Source: Paraburkholderia susongensis
GTDB taxonomy: Bacteria > Pseudomonadota > Gammaproteobacteria > Burkholderiales > Burkholderiaceae
NCBI RefSeq assembly: GCF_900177725.1
Contig: NZ_FXAT01000006.1
Location: forward strand, 1 to 64,000
DNA: 64,000 nt
Reading direction: 5' to 3'
This document shows, in pieces, positions 8,062 through 16,301 of this stretch (the first letter of the stretch is position 1; each line of letters begins with the position of its first letter). The notes beneath the pieces were generated by a model. That model had not been told where the DNA came from. It did not search any database and saw nothing but the letters and a program-made list of their open reading frames with translations. The position numbers and the translations under genes were made by a program.

Positions 8062-9465
8062 CTAGACAGTTGCATCAGGTCGGATATTCTGGTTCAGCCG
8101 GAACAGATTGGTCGGGTCATATTTATTCTTGAGTCCGGTCAAGCGAAGATAGTTTTCGCCGTAGGCTGCCCGGACACGGTCTTCGCCCTCGTCGCCGAGG
8201 TTGTTCACGTAGACGCCTCCGGTCGAGAAGGGCTTGATCGCATTCCACACTTCGCGTGCCCACTGGATCGCGGCATCGTCGTCAGATGGATCGTCCCAGA
8301 TCGAAATAGGAAAGCAGTCATAGTTCGCATCGCGGTTGGCATAGGGCGTTGCGGATGCAGGAACCCGTGCGATGGCACCTCCGACATGCTGCAACACGAG
8401 GAGTGACGCAGCTGTCGGCGTGTGCGCATAGGCGCCGAGCAGGGTGTCGATTGCTGAGTCGGTGAGGTCTCGGAGAAACTGTGCCTTCCAGTAATACCGG
8501 CGTCCCCGGGGGAAGAGGCTGTCACCGCGTGACTGGAGCTGAAGGTAAGGAACCGTTGCCATCTCGCGCTCTACTGGTGTGCCATGTTCCAGGAGTGGTT
8601 GGACGGCGCGCTCACCCGCCTCGACCTCACCGCAGTGGCAAGCCGAGATGCTGAACAGGCGCTCGCCGGACGGCGCCGTCACGAGGGCCGCGTCTACGCT
8701 CAGTTCGTCCGGGGCGTTGGCGGAAAAGCCGTAATAGAATCGCATCGCGTCGCGTGCGCGGTCATAGGGGTGAAGCGCCGAGCACACCAGAACCGTCGGT
8801 CCCACCGGGTGAAGTCGATATTCGAATGCGGTGACAATGCCGAAGTTGCCGCCGCCGCCCCGCAATCCCCAGAACAGGTCGGCATTTTCGTCAGCGCTCG
8901 CCTTGAGAAAGCGGCCATCCGCCAGCACAATATCCGCGGCAAGGAGGTTGTCACAGGCCAGACCGTGTTTTCGCCCGAGCTTGCCGAAGCCGCCGCCCAA
9001 GGTCAGCCCGGCGATGCCGGTGTCGCTATTGACTCCCATTGTCGTAGCCAGTCCATGGGCCTGTGTGGCGGCGTCGAACTCGCCCAGGCTCAGACCGGAC
9101 TCGGCGCGGGCCACGCGACGCACAGGGTCCACAGCAATGCGTTTCATACGCGACAGATCGATCACGATCGCGCCGTCGCAAACTGACAGGCCTGCTACGT
9201 TGTGACCGCCGCTACGGACTGCTACAAGATGGTTCGCGGATCGGGCGAACGTCACTGCCTCGATGACATCGTGTGCATCGGCACAAAAGACGATCATCGC
9301 TGGCCGCCTGTCGATTGCGCCGTTCCAGACCCTGCGCGCCTCGTCGTATCCAGGATCGACCGGGAGGATGACATCACCGCGCAGTTTGCGCCGAAGCAGC
9401 TCAACATCTGATATCAGCCGGGCGGGTTCACCACTGGGGCTATTGCCTGATTGATGCGCCGTCAT
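8062..9465 (-). CDS. FAD-linked oxidoreductase, berberine-bridge-enzyme type
   Basis: 467 residues from ATG 9465, with GGAG about 9 bases upstream. An N-terminal PCMH-type FAD domain (about 40-210) contains RSGGHNVAG, whose His normally carries the 8-alpha covalent flavin bond. It also has GLTLGGGFGKLGRKHGL. A C-terminal BBE segment ends with YGENYLRLTGLKNKYDPTN and NLFRLNQNI, a standard signature. Bicovalent members have a Cys in the loop where this protein reads GVNSDTGIAG, so only the His link is expected. The family oxidises alcohols, sugars or alkaloid-like substrates with O2 or another acceptor; the substrate here is unknown. A LysR gene diverges from it and probably controls it. Confidence 0.85.
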   Translation of the reverse strand: MTAHQSGNSPSGEPARLISDVELLRRKLRGDVILPVDPGYDEARRVWNGAIDRRPAMIVFCADAHDVIEAVTFARSANHLVAVRSGGHNVAGLSVCDGAIVIDLSRMKRIAVDPVRRVARAESGLSLGEFDAATQAHGLATTMGVNSDTGIAGLTLGGGFGKLGRKHGLACDNLLAADIVLADGRFLKASADENADLFWGLRGGGGNFGIVTAFEYRLHPVGPTVLVCSALHPYDRARDAMRFYYGFSANAPDELSVDAALVTAPSGERLFSISACHCGEVEAGERAVQPLLEHGTPVEREMATVPYLQLQSRGDSLFPRGRRYYWKAQFLRDLTDSAIDTLLGAYAHTPTAASLLVLQHVGGAIARVPASATPYANRDANYDCFPISIWDDPSDDDAAIQWAREVWNAIKPFSTGGVYVNNLGDEGEDRVRAAYGENYLRLTGLKNKYDPTNLFRLNQNIRPDATV

Positions 9466-9481
9466 CGACTTATCTCCACTT

Positions 9482-9519
9482 TTCCCGGTTTGGGAACAGT
9501 CAGTCCCATCCCCTTGGGA
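9482..9519. promoter_or_regulatory. Two operator-like dyads in flavoprotein/LysR divergent promoter
   Basis: In the 131-bp divergent gap, TTCCC-N5-GGGAA spans 9482-9496 and contains a TCCC...GGGA core that fits the T-N11-A rule for LysR sites. A second dyad, TCCCA-N6-TGGGA, spans 9504-9519. The two share the TCCC/GGGA half-site and are about two helical turns apart. I infer these to be the LysR recognition and activation sites. Confidence 0.45.
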
Positions 9520-9596
9520 ATATCGTGTCATACGCCGCTGTCGCATGGCAAAATCAAAGAACTCAGCTGCCAGATGAGGAAAGCTCATCTACGTCG

Positions 9597-10559
9597 ATGA
9601 GAAAGCTGCCACCCTTGCGATCTCTCCAGGCCTTCGAGGCTGCTGCCCGGCTTGGCAGTTTCAAGGCTGCCGCCGTGGAACTCAATGTGACACCCACGGC
9701 CATCAGCCACCAGATCCGGTTGCTGGAGGAGATCTGCGGGCACGATCTGTTTCAGCGGCATCCGCGGCCTCTGGTGCTCACGAGCGCGGGGGCCAGGTTA
9801 TATCCGGCGTTGCGCAATGGTTTCGATGCCCTTGTGGCTGCAATGGCCTCGGTCGGGCCATCAGGCGGTCAGGTTCCGCTGCGCGTGACAAGCCCCAACG
9901 CGTTTGCGAGCCGATGGCTGATTCCGCGCCTGCCAGAACGGCGGGATAGGTACCCCGACATCCCGCTGGAGATCATTGGCACCGATGCGATCGTCGACCT
10001 GCGATCGGGCGACGCTGACGTGGCGATCCGCTACGCTCGAACCATGCCGGCCGGATTTGTCGCACAGGAGATTTGCCGCGATGCGTTTTTCCCGGTCTGC
10101 AGCCCGGCGTTGCTTGCGAGGGATGGCCGCGCGATCGAGCGTGCGTCGGATCTGTTGCGATTTCCCTTGATCCATTTCGACTGGATGAACCGCGATCCGC
10201 AGGCCCCGACCTGGCAACAATGGCTGGCGACCGCGGGCATGATCGACCCTGGTCTGACGGTAACCGAAAAGACGTGGGCACTTAGCTTTCGGGAGGAACT
10301 GCACGCCATCGACGCCGTGGTCGCGGGGCAGGGGATTGCGATCTGCAGCGACGTCGTGGTGAGCCAGGAGTTGGAGTGTGGAGCGCTCGTCAAGGCGCAT
10401 CCATTGTCGCTGCCAGGATACGGCTTTTACCTTGTCTCGATGAGCCATCATCCGCGACAGGCGGTCATCGAGGCCTTTGCGGTCTGGACAGCGCAGCAGT
10501 CAAACCGCCTGCTGCCGCATTTGCCGGGCAGCGAACGACATCGGCAGAGAAGTTGTTGA
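9597..10559 (+). CDS. LysR-family regulator, GcvA-like
   Basis: 320 residues from ATG 9597. An earlier in-frame ATG at 9525 would add 24 residues before the conserved start (MRKLPPLRSLQAFEAAARLG). The winged HTH is at about 5-62 (SFKAAAVELNVTPTAISHQI). The substrate-binding domain follows, with PLRVTSPNAFASRWLIPRLP and GDADVAIRYA, which are characteristic of the GcvA subgroup. It diverges from the FAD oxidoreductase gene, with 131 bp holding the presumed operators. I infer that it regulates that gene in response to its substrate; no ligand can be named. Confidence 0.85.
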   Translation: MRKLPPLRSLQAFEAAARLGSFKAAAVELNVTPTAISHQIRLLEEICGHDLFQRHPRPLVLTSAGARLYPALRNGFDALVAAMASVGPSGGQVPLRVTSPNAFASRWLIPRLPERRDRYPDIPLEIIGTDAIVDLRSGDADVAIRYARTMPAGFVAQEICRDAFFPVCSPALLARDGRAIERASDLLRFPLIHFDWMNRDPQAPTWQQWLATAGMIDPGLTVTEKTWALSFREELHAIDAVVAGQGIAICSDVVVSQELECGALVKAHPLSLPGYGFYLVSMSHHPRQAVIEAFAVWTAQQSNRLLPHLPGSERHRQRSC

Positions 10560-10734
10560 GTGGGGGCGAACACTCTCCCAGCGTATTCGCCTTCTGTTGG
10601 AGTCGTGAGTTGAATAGAGAGCTTTAACTGAAGTCTCGGTGGCCACATACCTACGTTGCATTGGCCTCGCGCTCGAAGGCTCGGCTTGGCATCCGGGATA
10701 GAAAATATGCGGCCTCGCAAGAATTCTGCACTAC

Positions 10735-12393
10735 TCACGGTCGAACGATATATGTTTGCGCCCCTATCTGCGATACGTCGCCGAATAGACCCAAGCCACC
10801 CAGCATGGTCACTCTCTCGATCCTTGCGATAGTCGTTGGCGTCACACCGCCGCCGTCACCATCCCAAATCGTGACTGGATTCTCGCCACCGCCATTTTCA
10901 TCCCAGATCGTTGTCGGGTTCCCGCCGTGACCTTCGTCCCATAGTGTTGTCGGGTTGCCGCCATGACCGTCAAAGTCAGGGAGTTGCGTTGGGTTTCCGC
11001 CACCGGTGCCGTCGGGATCGGGATACAGATCCCCGGTCTTCGCGCCCTCGGGCTTCGGCTTGTTTCCATTCTCGTCGGGCTCGGGCTCCGGTGCCGGCTC
11101 CGGAGTCGGTGCCGGAGTAGTCGGAGTTTGCGGGGCCGGCGCTGGTGCCCCCGGCATCTGGAGCGCGGCGTTCTCTTCCCTTTTGCTTCCCGATTCGAAG
11201 TCTGCGATACCTTTCCCAGCGATAACTCCACCGACAAACGCGAGTGCCCATCCCACGGGCGGTGCACTTGCAGAGAGTCCTACGCCAGCGAGCCCGATCG
11301 CGAGCCCAGCAGCAATCTCGATTTGACCTTTGGTCTTTTCGTTTGCCCCGGCCGTCTTTTCGGCATCGAGGGGTGTTGCTGCGCCACCAAGACCCAGCGC
11401 AGATCCAAATCCGTAAGGTCCGCCGTTGCCGCCTATGTTTGTAAGATCCAGCCCTCCTCCCGGAACACCGATACCGCTCAAGCCGCCAAGTCCCAAATCG
11501 TTTGCCTCGCCTAGATTGGGACCACCCCACGCCGAGAAGTCGATGCCACTTTTGTTACCAGGAACACCGAGGCCACTTAACCCTCCAAGGCTTGGCTGCC
11601 CCCCGCCGCTAAGATCCGGGCCACCCCACGCAGAGAGGTCGGGGCCGCCGCGTCCACCGGGCACTCCTAAACCGGTCAAGCCACCCAGGCCGGGATCGCC
11701 GCTACCGCTCAGGTCGGGACCACCCCACTGAGTGAAGTCAAGTCCGCCACGCCGGCCGGGTACTCCTAAACCGCCAAGTCCGCCCGCTGTGCCCGTTCCA
11801 TCCCATGACCCACGGTTTGCGTTTGCCCCAAGCGTCGATATCTTTTGCCAAGACATCCAATCGGTTGGATCTAATCGTCCTAAGTCACCCGGACGAAAAA
11901 CGGACATCGTGCGATTTATGGGGTCCAGAACGGGAATTTCGACTGTTGAGGCGAATTTGGAGTCTCTTAGGAATTGGTTCGCATATCGAAGGACGGACTC
12001 ACCAGCCGTGCCTAGCCATGGCCAGGCGCCATTGATCGCAGCCGTCAATACGGGTTCGATACCATTTGCGTTTCCTTGTCGGCGAGCATAGGCAAAAATG
12101 CTTCGCAAAAACACCAATCGTGCTTGAGGAACAAGAGCGCCAAGATGCGACACCGCACAGCCACAGACGTGTGCCCAGGTGGCGAGCGCCTGTTCTCCGC
12201 TGACCCGACTCGCAAGCGAAGATACAACTTTTGCGTCCCCGTTCTGCGCCCGCAAGGCAAGTTCCTGGATCAACGCCAGGCCCACGGAGACGGGAAGCAC
12301 AGCTATGTCGCCAGAACCTTTGTAGACCGGGCCAACTGGAGTGACGGCGATCAACCGCCCTTGTACGTACGATCGTGACCGAACTTGTTTCAT
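10735..12393 (-). CDS. Glycine-rich tandem-repeat protein of unknown function
   Basis: 552 residues from ATG 12393 (GGAG about 9 bases upstream). Four segments are visible. Residues 1-190 form a mixed alpha/beta region with no recognised domain (HVCGCAVSHLGALVPQ, LTAAINGAWPWLG). Residues about 205-337 hold four copies of a ~33-residue unit of the form GLGGLxGLGVPGxRGGxDxSxWGGPDL. Residues about 357-397 are a glycine-rich hydrophobic hairpin that could insert in a membrane (AAGLAIGLAGVGLSASAPPV). A Pro/Glu-rich linker follows (414-440). The last ~90 residues carry a second, 12-13-residue repeat, GGNPTTIWDENG, rich in Asp. There is no signal peptide. It could be a surface, effector or envelope-associated protein. 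No homologue is recognised; it sits alone near transposon remnants. Confidence 0.7.
   Translation of the reverse strand: MKQVRSRSYVQGRLIAVTPVGPVYKGSGDIAVLPVSVGLALIQELALRAQNGDAKVVSSLASRVSGEQALATWAHVCGCAVSHLGALVPQARLVFLRSIFAYARRQGNANGIEPVLTAAINGAWPWLGTAGESVLRYANQFLRDSKFASTVEIPVLDPINRTMSVFRPGDLGRLDPTDWMSWQKISTLGANANRGSWDGTGTAGGLGGLGVPGRRGGLDFTQWGGPDLSGSGDPGLGGLTGLGVPGGRGGPDLSAWGGPDLSGGGQPSLGGLSGLGVPGNKSGIDFSAWGGPNLGEANDLGLGGLSGIGVPGGGLDLTNIGGNGGPYGFGSALGLGGAATPLDAEKTAGANEKTKGQIEIAAGLAIGLAGVGLSASAPPVGWALAFVGGVIAGKGIADFESGSKREENAALQMPGAPAPAPQTPTTPAPTPEPAPEPEPDENGNKPKPEGAKTGDLYPDPDGTGGGNPTQLPDFDGHGGNPTTLWDEGHGGNPTTIWDENGGGENPVTIWDGDGGGVTPTTIARIERVTMLGGLGLFGDVSQIGAQTYIVRP
10831..11001 (-). repeat. 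Second coding repeat, NPTTIWDE type
   Basis: At the C-terminus of the same protein, five units of about 12-13 codons run GGNPTQLPDFDGH, GGNPTTLWDEGH, GGNPTTIWDENG, GGENPVTIWDGDG and GGVTPTTI. Each pairs an NPT turn with an aromatic-acidic WD(E/G) group, reminiscent in layout of short beta-strand or Ca-binding repeats, though no known motif matches. Confidence 0.7.
11383..11781 (-). repeat. Four ~33-residue glycine-rich coding repeats
   Basis: Inside the 552-residue protein, the unit GLGVPG-x-RGG-x-D-x-S-x-WGGPDLSG recurs at a period of about 31-33 codons (roughly 96-99 bp). The fourth copy is degenerate (GIGVPGGGLDLTNIGGNGGP). The DNA copies are not identical, so the array is old enough to have diverged. 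Confidence 0.75.
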
Positions 12394-12771
12394 CTCAACG
12401 CTCCTATCGAAGGAAAAGGAGTTACGAAATAGGACACAGTGGCCATCGAGGCGAAGACAGCTACATGGTCAATCGGAACGTAAAAATGGCGATGGCAGAA
12501 AGGTGTCGTTAAATGCAAAACTCCGTCGCCCGCCTGAAGAGGCTTGCAAATTCGGCGGAATTACGTTTGTTTATGTTATTTATTGGTAATATTTCAGATA
12601 TGCAAATGAAAGTATATGGGCAATGTGTGGAAGCGCACAAATGTTCAAAGCGGGAATTTCGAAGGGTTGTTTCGATGCCTGCCATCGCTGCGGGACCGTG
12701 AGTGTGCCCCTGCGCGTGCTGGCAGGCGTCGAATAAGCCTCGATCGAGGAAACCGCGGAGTGAAGACCGGG
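12394..12771. other. AT-rich intergenic leader of the repeat protein
   Basis: 378 bp whose central part (about 12480-12640) is clearly richer in A and T than the window (for example TTATGTTATTTATTGG at 12572-12587). Short plus-strand frames exist but none has a ribosome site or protein-like pattern. The promoter of the repeat protein probably lies here. The low GC is a sign of foreign origin. Confidence 0.45.
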
Positions 12772-12963
12772 ATGCTAGGTCCTCATGAATTCGCCACCCT
12801 GATGCTGGTCAAGGCTGCGCCGGACCAAATGTGGTCCGGAATGCACGCCACTTATCGGCTCCTGGATCGGAATCCGTACGCCCTACATCTGAGAGATGGA
12901 TCGCCCGAACACGATGCGATCCACTGCGTATTGTCGATCGACCAGGAGGACGGCGCGCTCTGA
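12772..12963 (+). CDS. Short hypothetical protein, probably truncated
   Basis: 63 residues from ATG 12772. The opening MLGPHEFATLMLVKAAPDQ resembles the N-terminus of a small protein family I associate with Burkholderia genomes. After about 20 residues the sequence departs from that pattern (MWSGMHATYRLLDRNPY). It may be a truncated or frame-disturbed copy. The leader has only a weak purine stretch (GGAGTGAAG). No function can be assigned. Confidence 0.3.
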   Translation: MLGPHEFATLMLVKAAPDQMWSGMHATYRLLDRNPYALHLRDGSPEHDAIHCVLSIDQEDGAL

Positions 12964-13188
12964 CCGCCTAATTCATCGACGTCGCGCCGGTGACGCGCAC
13001 GCGCCTTTCGCGACCCTGCCGATCCAGCATCCAGTATGGTCGTAGAGTTGCTTTCGGGACCATGCGCCCGGCAGCTTGTGCATTGCCCAGGCGCGAAGTG
13101 CGGAGCCGGAGATGTGCAAGGGGTTACACTAGTCAGGTTCCCGGCAGGTCTTACGCATGTGAAAACTGAATGGAAGGAGGCACGATTC

Positions 13189-13548
13189 ATGGTTCAAATG
13201 TCTCAAAGCCCGTCACGCCGACGGGCCGCAGTGGCGGCCATGGCCATTCTGATGGCGATGGCCGCGCTGCCGGCACAGGCGCAACATCGCTCGCATGGAG
13301 GCGGTGGCCACGGACGGCCGCCGCCCCATGGTGGTGGCTATCACGGCGGCGGCTATCACGGTGATTACCACGGTGGTGGAGGTGGAGGTGGCGGCGGCCT
13401 GATCGTCGGAGCGTTGTTGGGCGCGGTCGCGGGCGCAGCGGTTACAAGTGCCTTGCAACCGCCGCCACCGGTGGTGTATTCCTCACCCCCGCCGCCCCCG
13501 CCGCCGGGAGTCGCTTACTACCCGAACAACTATCCTCCTGGTTATTGA
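13189..13548 (+). CDS. Exported Gly/His- and Pro-rich small protein with glycine zipper
   Basis: 119 residues; ATG 13189 follows AAGGAGG at a good distance. A Sec signal peptide ends at about PAQAQ (residues 31-32). Then comes a Gly/His-rich stretch (HRSHGGGGHGRPPPHGGG and YHGGGYHGDYH), a short glycine-zipper hydrophobic helix (LIVGALLGAVAGAAVTSAL), and a Pro/Tyr-rich tail (PPPPPPPGVAYYPNNYPPGY). The His-rich part could bind metal and the glycine helix could associate with the outer membrane. The layout recalls small stress-related envelope proteins of the glycine-zipper group. It is followed 102 bp later by a Spy-like gene in the same direction. Confidence 0.75.
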   Translation: MVQMSQSPSRRRAAVAAMAILMAMAALPAQAQHRSHGGGGHGRPPPHGGGYHGGGYHGDYHGGGGGGGGGLIVGALLGAVAGAAVTSALQPPPPVVYSSPPPPPPPGVAYYPNNYPPGY

Positions 13549-13650
13549 TCGCCCAATCACCAGATCCGATCTGGCCGTCGGTTAGCGTTGTACGATGTAC
13601 ATCTCTTGCAGCCGTCGCCAGCCCCGATCATTCAAACCGAGCATCCATAC

Positions 13651-14193
13651 ATGAAAAACTCCGTTCGTAAAGTATTTGTGCCTGCGTTATTGACGTTTGC
13701 CTTTGCAAGCGCGTCGGCCTGGGCGCAGACGCCCGCGAGCAGTGCGGCCGCAAAGTCGCCAGCCGCTCGCGCTTCCTCTCACGCACAGAAGCATCAGGAT
13801 GCTGTGGAACAGCGGATCGACGAATTGCATGCTGAACTGAAGATCACTGACCAGCAGTCGCAGCAATGGGATGCCTTCGCCCAGACCATGCGCGACAACG
13901 CAAAAGCGGCCGATCAGGCTTTTCATGAGCGCGCACAGAAGCTTCACTCGATGAGCGCGGATGACTCGATGAAATCTTATGCCGCATTAGCTCAACTGCA
14001 TGCGGAAAATATGCAGAAGTTGTCAACTGCGTTTAGCGCCTTGTACGCTGCGCTGTCGGACGATCAGAAACAAACTGCGGATGTGTTGTACAGGAATGAA
14101 CATCCGCGTGGCAAACCGCACCATGCCCCGCACAAGCGCGCACCTGCCGCTGCAGCGAGTGCTGCTTCCGCACCGTCGCCTGCTTCCAATTAG
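13651..14193 (+). CDS. Periplasmic Spy/CpxP-like LTXXQ-motif protein
   Basis: 180 residues from ATG 13651. A signal peptide (VFVPALLTFAFASASAWAQ) targets it to the periplasm. The mature helical part contains two LTXXQ-type segments, LKITDQQSQQWDAFAQTM near 70-90 and LSDDQKQTADVLYR near 142-155, which mark the Spy/CpxP family of ATP-independent chaperones and stress sensors. The C-terminus is Ala/Pro/His-rich. The ribosome site is weak. Together with the preceding His-rich exported protein it looks like an envelope-stress pair; regulation cannot be seen in the sequence. Confidence 0.8.
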   Translation: MKNSVRKVFVPALLTFAFASASAWAQTPASSAAAKSPAARASSHAQKHQDAVEQRIDELHAELKITDQQSQQWDAFAQTMRDNAKAADQAFHERAQKLHSMSADDSMKSYAALAQLHAENMQKLSTAFSALYAALSDDQKQTADVLYRNEHPRGKPHHAPHKRAPAAAASAASAPSPASN

Positions 14194-14241
14194 CGCGTCC
14201 TCACGTTGGCCAACGCATTCGCGGACAAGCGGCGCATCGCG

Positions 14242-14523
14242 ATGACCAATTCGTGGATGGACGCGCGCGGCATCGACGCCAGGTGGTTTAACCGGTTGGC
14301 AAGCGCGCGCAACTTCATCGCGCACGTTGGCGCGTTCTATCTGGCGCTCGACACCACGGAGCCCTCTTGGAATCTCTCGCTGGTCAAGGGGAATACCAAA
14401 CAGTTCAACGACCCGCACACCTACGCGAGCTTCTCCAGCGTTATGGAAATAATGAACGGTTTCCTGGAGTGCCGAAAAGCGATGCAGGAGCACCTTGTCG
14501 CCTTGTTCGAAGCTGCGAGGTGA
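14242..14523 (+). CDS. Hypothetical protein or gene fragment
   Basis: About 93 residues from ATG 14242 (an upstream TTG at 14206 is also in frame). It has good codon composition but no ribosome site. Segments include MDARGIDARWFNRLASARNF, FYLALDTTEPSWNLSLVKGN and a helical C-terminus with FLECRKAMQEHLVALFEAAR. I recognise no domain. It lies just before a transposon remnant, so it may itself be a truncated gene. Confidence 0.35.
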   Translation: MTNSWMDARGIDARWFNRLASARNFIAHVGAFYLALDTTEPSWNLSLVKGNTKQFNDPHTYASFSSVMEIMNGFLECRKAMQEHLVALFEAAR

Positions 14524-14599
14524 TCATCCTTTTGAAGACGACCTGCTGAAGGTGGTGAATGTCCGCTCTCTGCCAGTGGAACAGTCACAAAGAAATCGG

Positions 14600-15450
14600 A
14601 ACCGTATGTCAGTAAGGGGGCGGCTACGGAAGTTCGACATGAAGTCGGGATCGGCCGAGGGTGTGTAAAAACTCGCCCGATCACCTGGACTGAATCAACC
14701 TGTTTGACCGATCCCGACTCACGCTCGATGATCTCGCAAGCCAAGGGTACGGGCGTGGTTGGCTACAACGTTCAGGTAGCCGTCGATACCCGACACCATC
14801 TCATCGTCACCCACGAAGTCACGAACGTCGGAAGCGACCGGACGCAATTGAGCCCGATGGCCAAAGCAGCGCGTGATGCGATGGGCAAGAAGAGAATCAA
14901 GGCACTGGCGGACCGTGGCTATTTCAGCGCACCGGAGATCAAGGCGTGCGACGACGAGGATATTGCGGCATTGGTGCCAAAAAGCCAAACCTCCGGTGCA
15001 AAGGCTGACGGGCGGTTCGACCGGGCCGACTTCATTTACATCGCGAGAGATGACCAGTACCTGTGTCCGGCGGGTCAACGTGCGATATACAGATACACCT
15101 CGTTTGAAAGCGCCAATTTGCTGAAACTTCGGACCTACTGGAGCAGTGCCTGTCCGCATTGTCCGCTCAGAAACCTGTGCACGCCGGCTCCTTACCGGCG
15201 CATTCGCCGGTGGGAACACGAAGCGGTACTCGAAAAATCGATGTATAAGGAAAGAAAAAGATCATTTTTGTCATTTATTGACAATATCTCACGTAATCTC
15301 AGGATACTGTTTATCCAGTCACCCGTCATACGACCGCAAAGCTCTTCACTACTGCTGAGCCGCGCTCGATCGACGAATGGCGAAGTGGCTGCGCGATGGT
15401 CCTGTACGGCTACGTACCAAAGCGTTACGCGTAATAGAATAGAAGGCTGA
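14600..15450 (+). mobile_element. Degraded insertion sequence, IS1182 type
   Basis: This is the stretch around the transposase remnant. No terminal inverted repeats or target duplications could be identified at either side, so the limits are approximate. It marks the 12.4-15.5 kb interval as a site of past insertion and deletion. Confidence 0.5.
14704..15235 (+). pseudogene. IS1182-family transposase remnant
   Basis: The frame matches the C-terminal part of IS1182-type DDE transposases. It begins with TDPDSRSM and continues through VVGYNVQVAVDTRHHLIV and ALADRGYFSAPEI (catalytic core). It then shows the Cys-rich CPAGQ and CPHCPLRNLCT segment and the RRWEHEAVLE block. The N-terminal ~200 residues with the first catalytic Asp are missing, and the normal C-terminal LDRRP-type ending is replaced after 15235 by unrelated sequence. 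It cannot be active. Confidence 0.8.
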
Positions 15451-15473
15451 AAGCTAAATAGGCGTTACAAAGG

Positions 15474-16079
15474 ATGAAAGGAAAAGCCATCGCGGAAAGG
15501 TTGGACCAGCTCCTTCCACGTATCTACAAAATCGCACAGATACTCGCACTACTCTTTACACCAATTGCGGTTGCGTTTATAGGATTGGTCGCGCAACGTT
15601 CAGCTGCAGATGCAAATATGAATTCCCAAACGCTTGCAGCAGGTATCGCTGCAAGCGCACAGAAATCGACCACGGAGTCTGGCATCCAGCGAGACCTTGT
15701 ACAAACCGCTGTACAGATTTTGCGCTCTCCACGTCAGCCCGAGGACGTAGCGATCAGAGATTGGGCTACCAAGATCATGGCCAAGTATTCGCCAGTGCAT
15801 TTCTCGACGAAGGAAGCAGATCAGTTAAGCCGGTCAGCGTTCACCATGTTGGATGAGAATCCGCTTCTTAAGCCAGCAATGGAAGCGCGGCCACCATGTC
15901 CTGCCATTGAGATTAAAGCAATTCCTGCGGCACAGGCTAGTGACGTGCAGCAGCTTCAGGCGCTCTGCGTACGGAATGCAAGAGACCTGTTCTGGCTCAA
16001 AGTCTTTGTTGGCCTTGCGCGCGGACCATCAGGTGCGCCCGCTCCGGTCACGGCATCTGAGGCAGTGATATCGCACTAA
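15474..16079 (+). CDS. Membrane-anchored hypothetical protein
   Basis: 201 residues from ATG 15474. Residues about 20-41 form one hydrophobic anchor (IAQILALLFTPIAVAFIGLV). The N-terminal 19 residues are short and basic, so the large C-terminal part is probably periplasmic. Segments that follow include a Ser/Ala-rich linker (NSQTLAAGIAASAQKSTTES) and a helical region with VQILRSPRQPEDVAIRDWA. Conserved-looking Cys residues are near 143 and 165. The AAAGG before the ATG is closer than ideal. No family is recognised. It stands alone beside the transposon remnant. Confidence 0.6.
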   Translation: MKGKAIAERLDQLLPRIYKIAQILALLFTPIAVAFIGLVAQRSAADANMNSQTLAAGIAASAQKSTTESGIQRDLVQTAVQILRSPRQPEDVAIRDWATKIMAKYSPVHFSTKEADQLSRSAFTMLDENPLLKPAMEARPPCPAIEIKAIPAAQASDVQQLQALCVRNARDLFWLKVFVGLARGPSGAPAPVTASEAVISH

Positions 16080-16301
16080 AAGATCGACGCGATAATCATC
16101 TTGCTACTCCCAATATCCCTCAACCAAAAGGAAAGAGGCGAGCGTCCGCTCTGGGGAAATTCCGCCGTCTCCTCCGGGTCGATTGCGTCCGCCCGAGCAC
16201 TCGCGTCTCAGCATGAATACGCTCAGAGTCCGCCGGCCGATGCGAATACCCGCGCGTATTGATACCCCGCTGCGGGCGCGACCGGCGACACCAAAAACCC
16301 C

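Noticed and set aside
11383-11781. CRISPR-like array
   Set aside because: The regular spacing comes from protein repeats within one frame. Units are diverged and contiguous, without unique spacers or cas genes.
13560-13574. CCAGATC-C-GATCTGG palindrome as a terminator of the His-rich protein gene
   Set aside because: The stem is short and no T-run follows; it is not enough to call a terminator.
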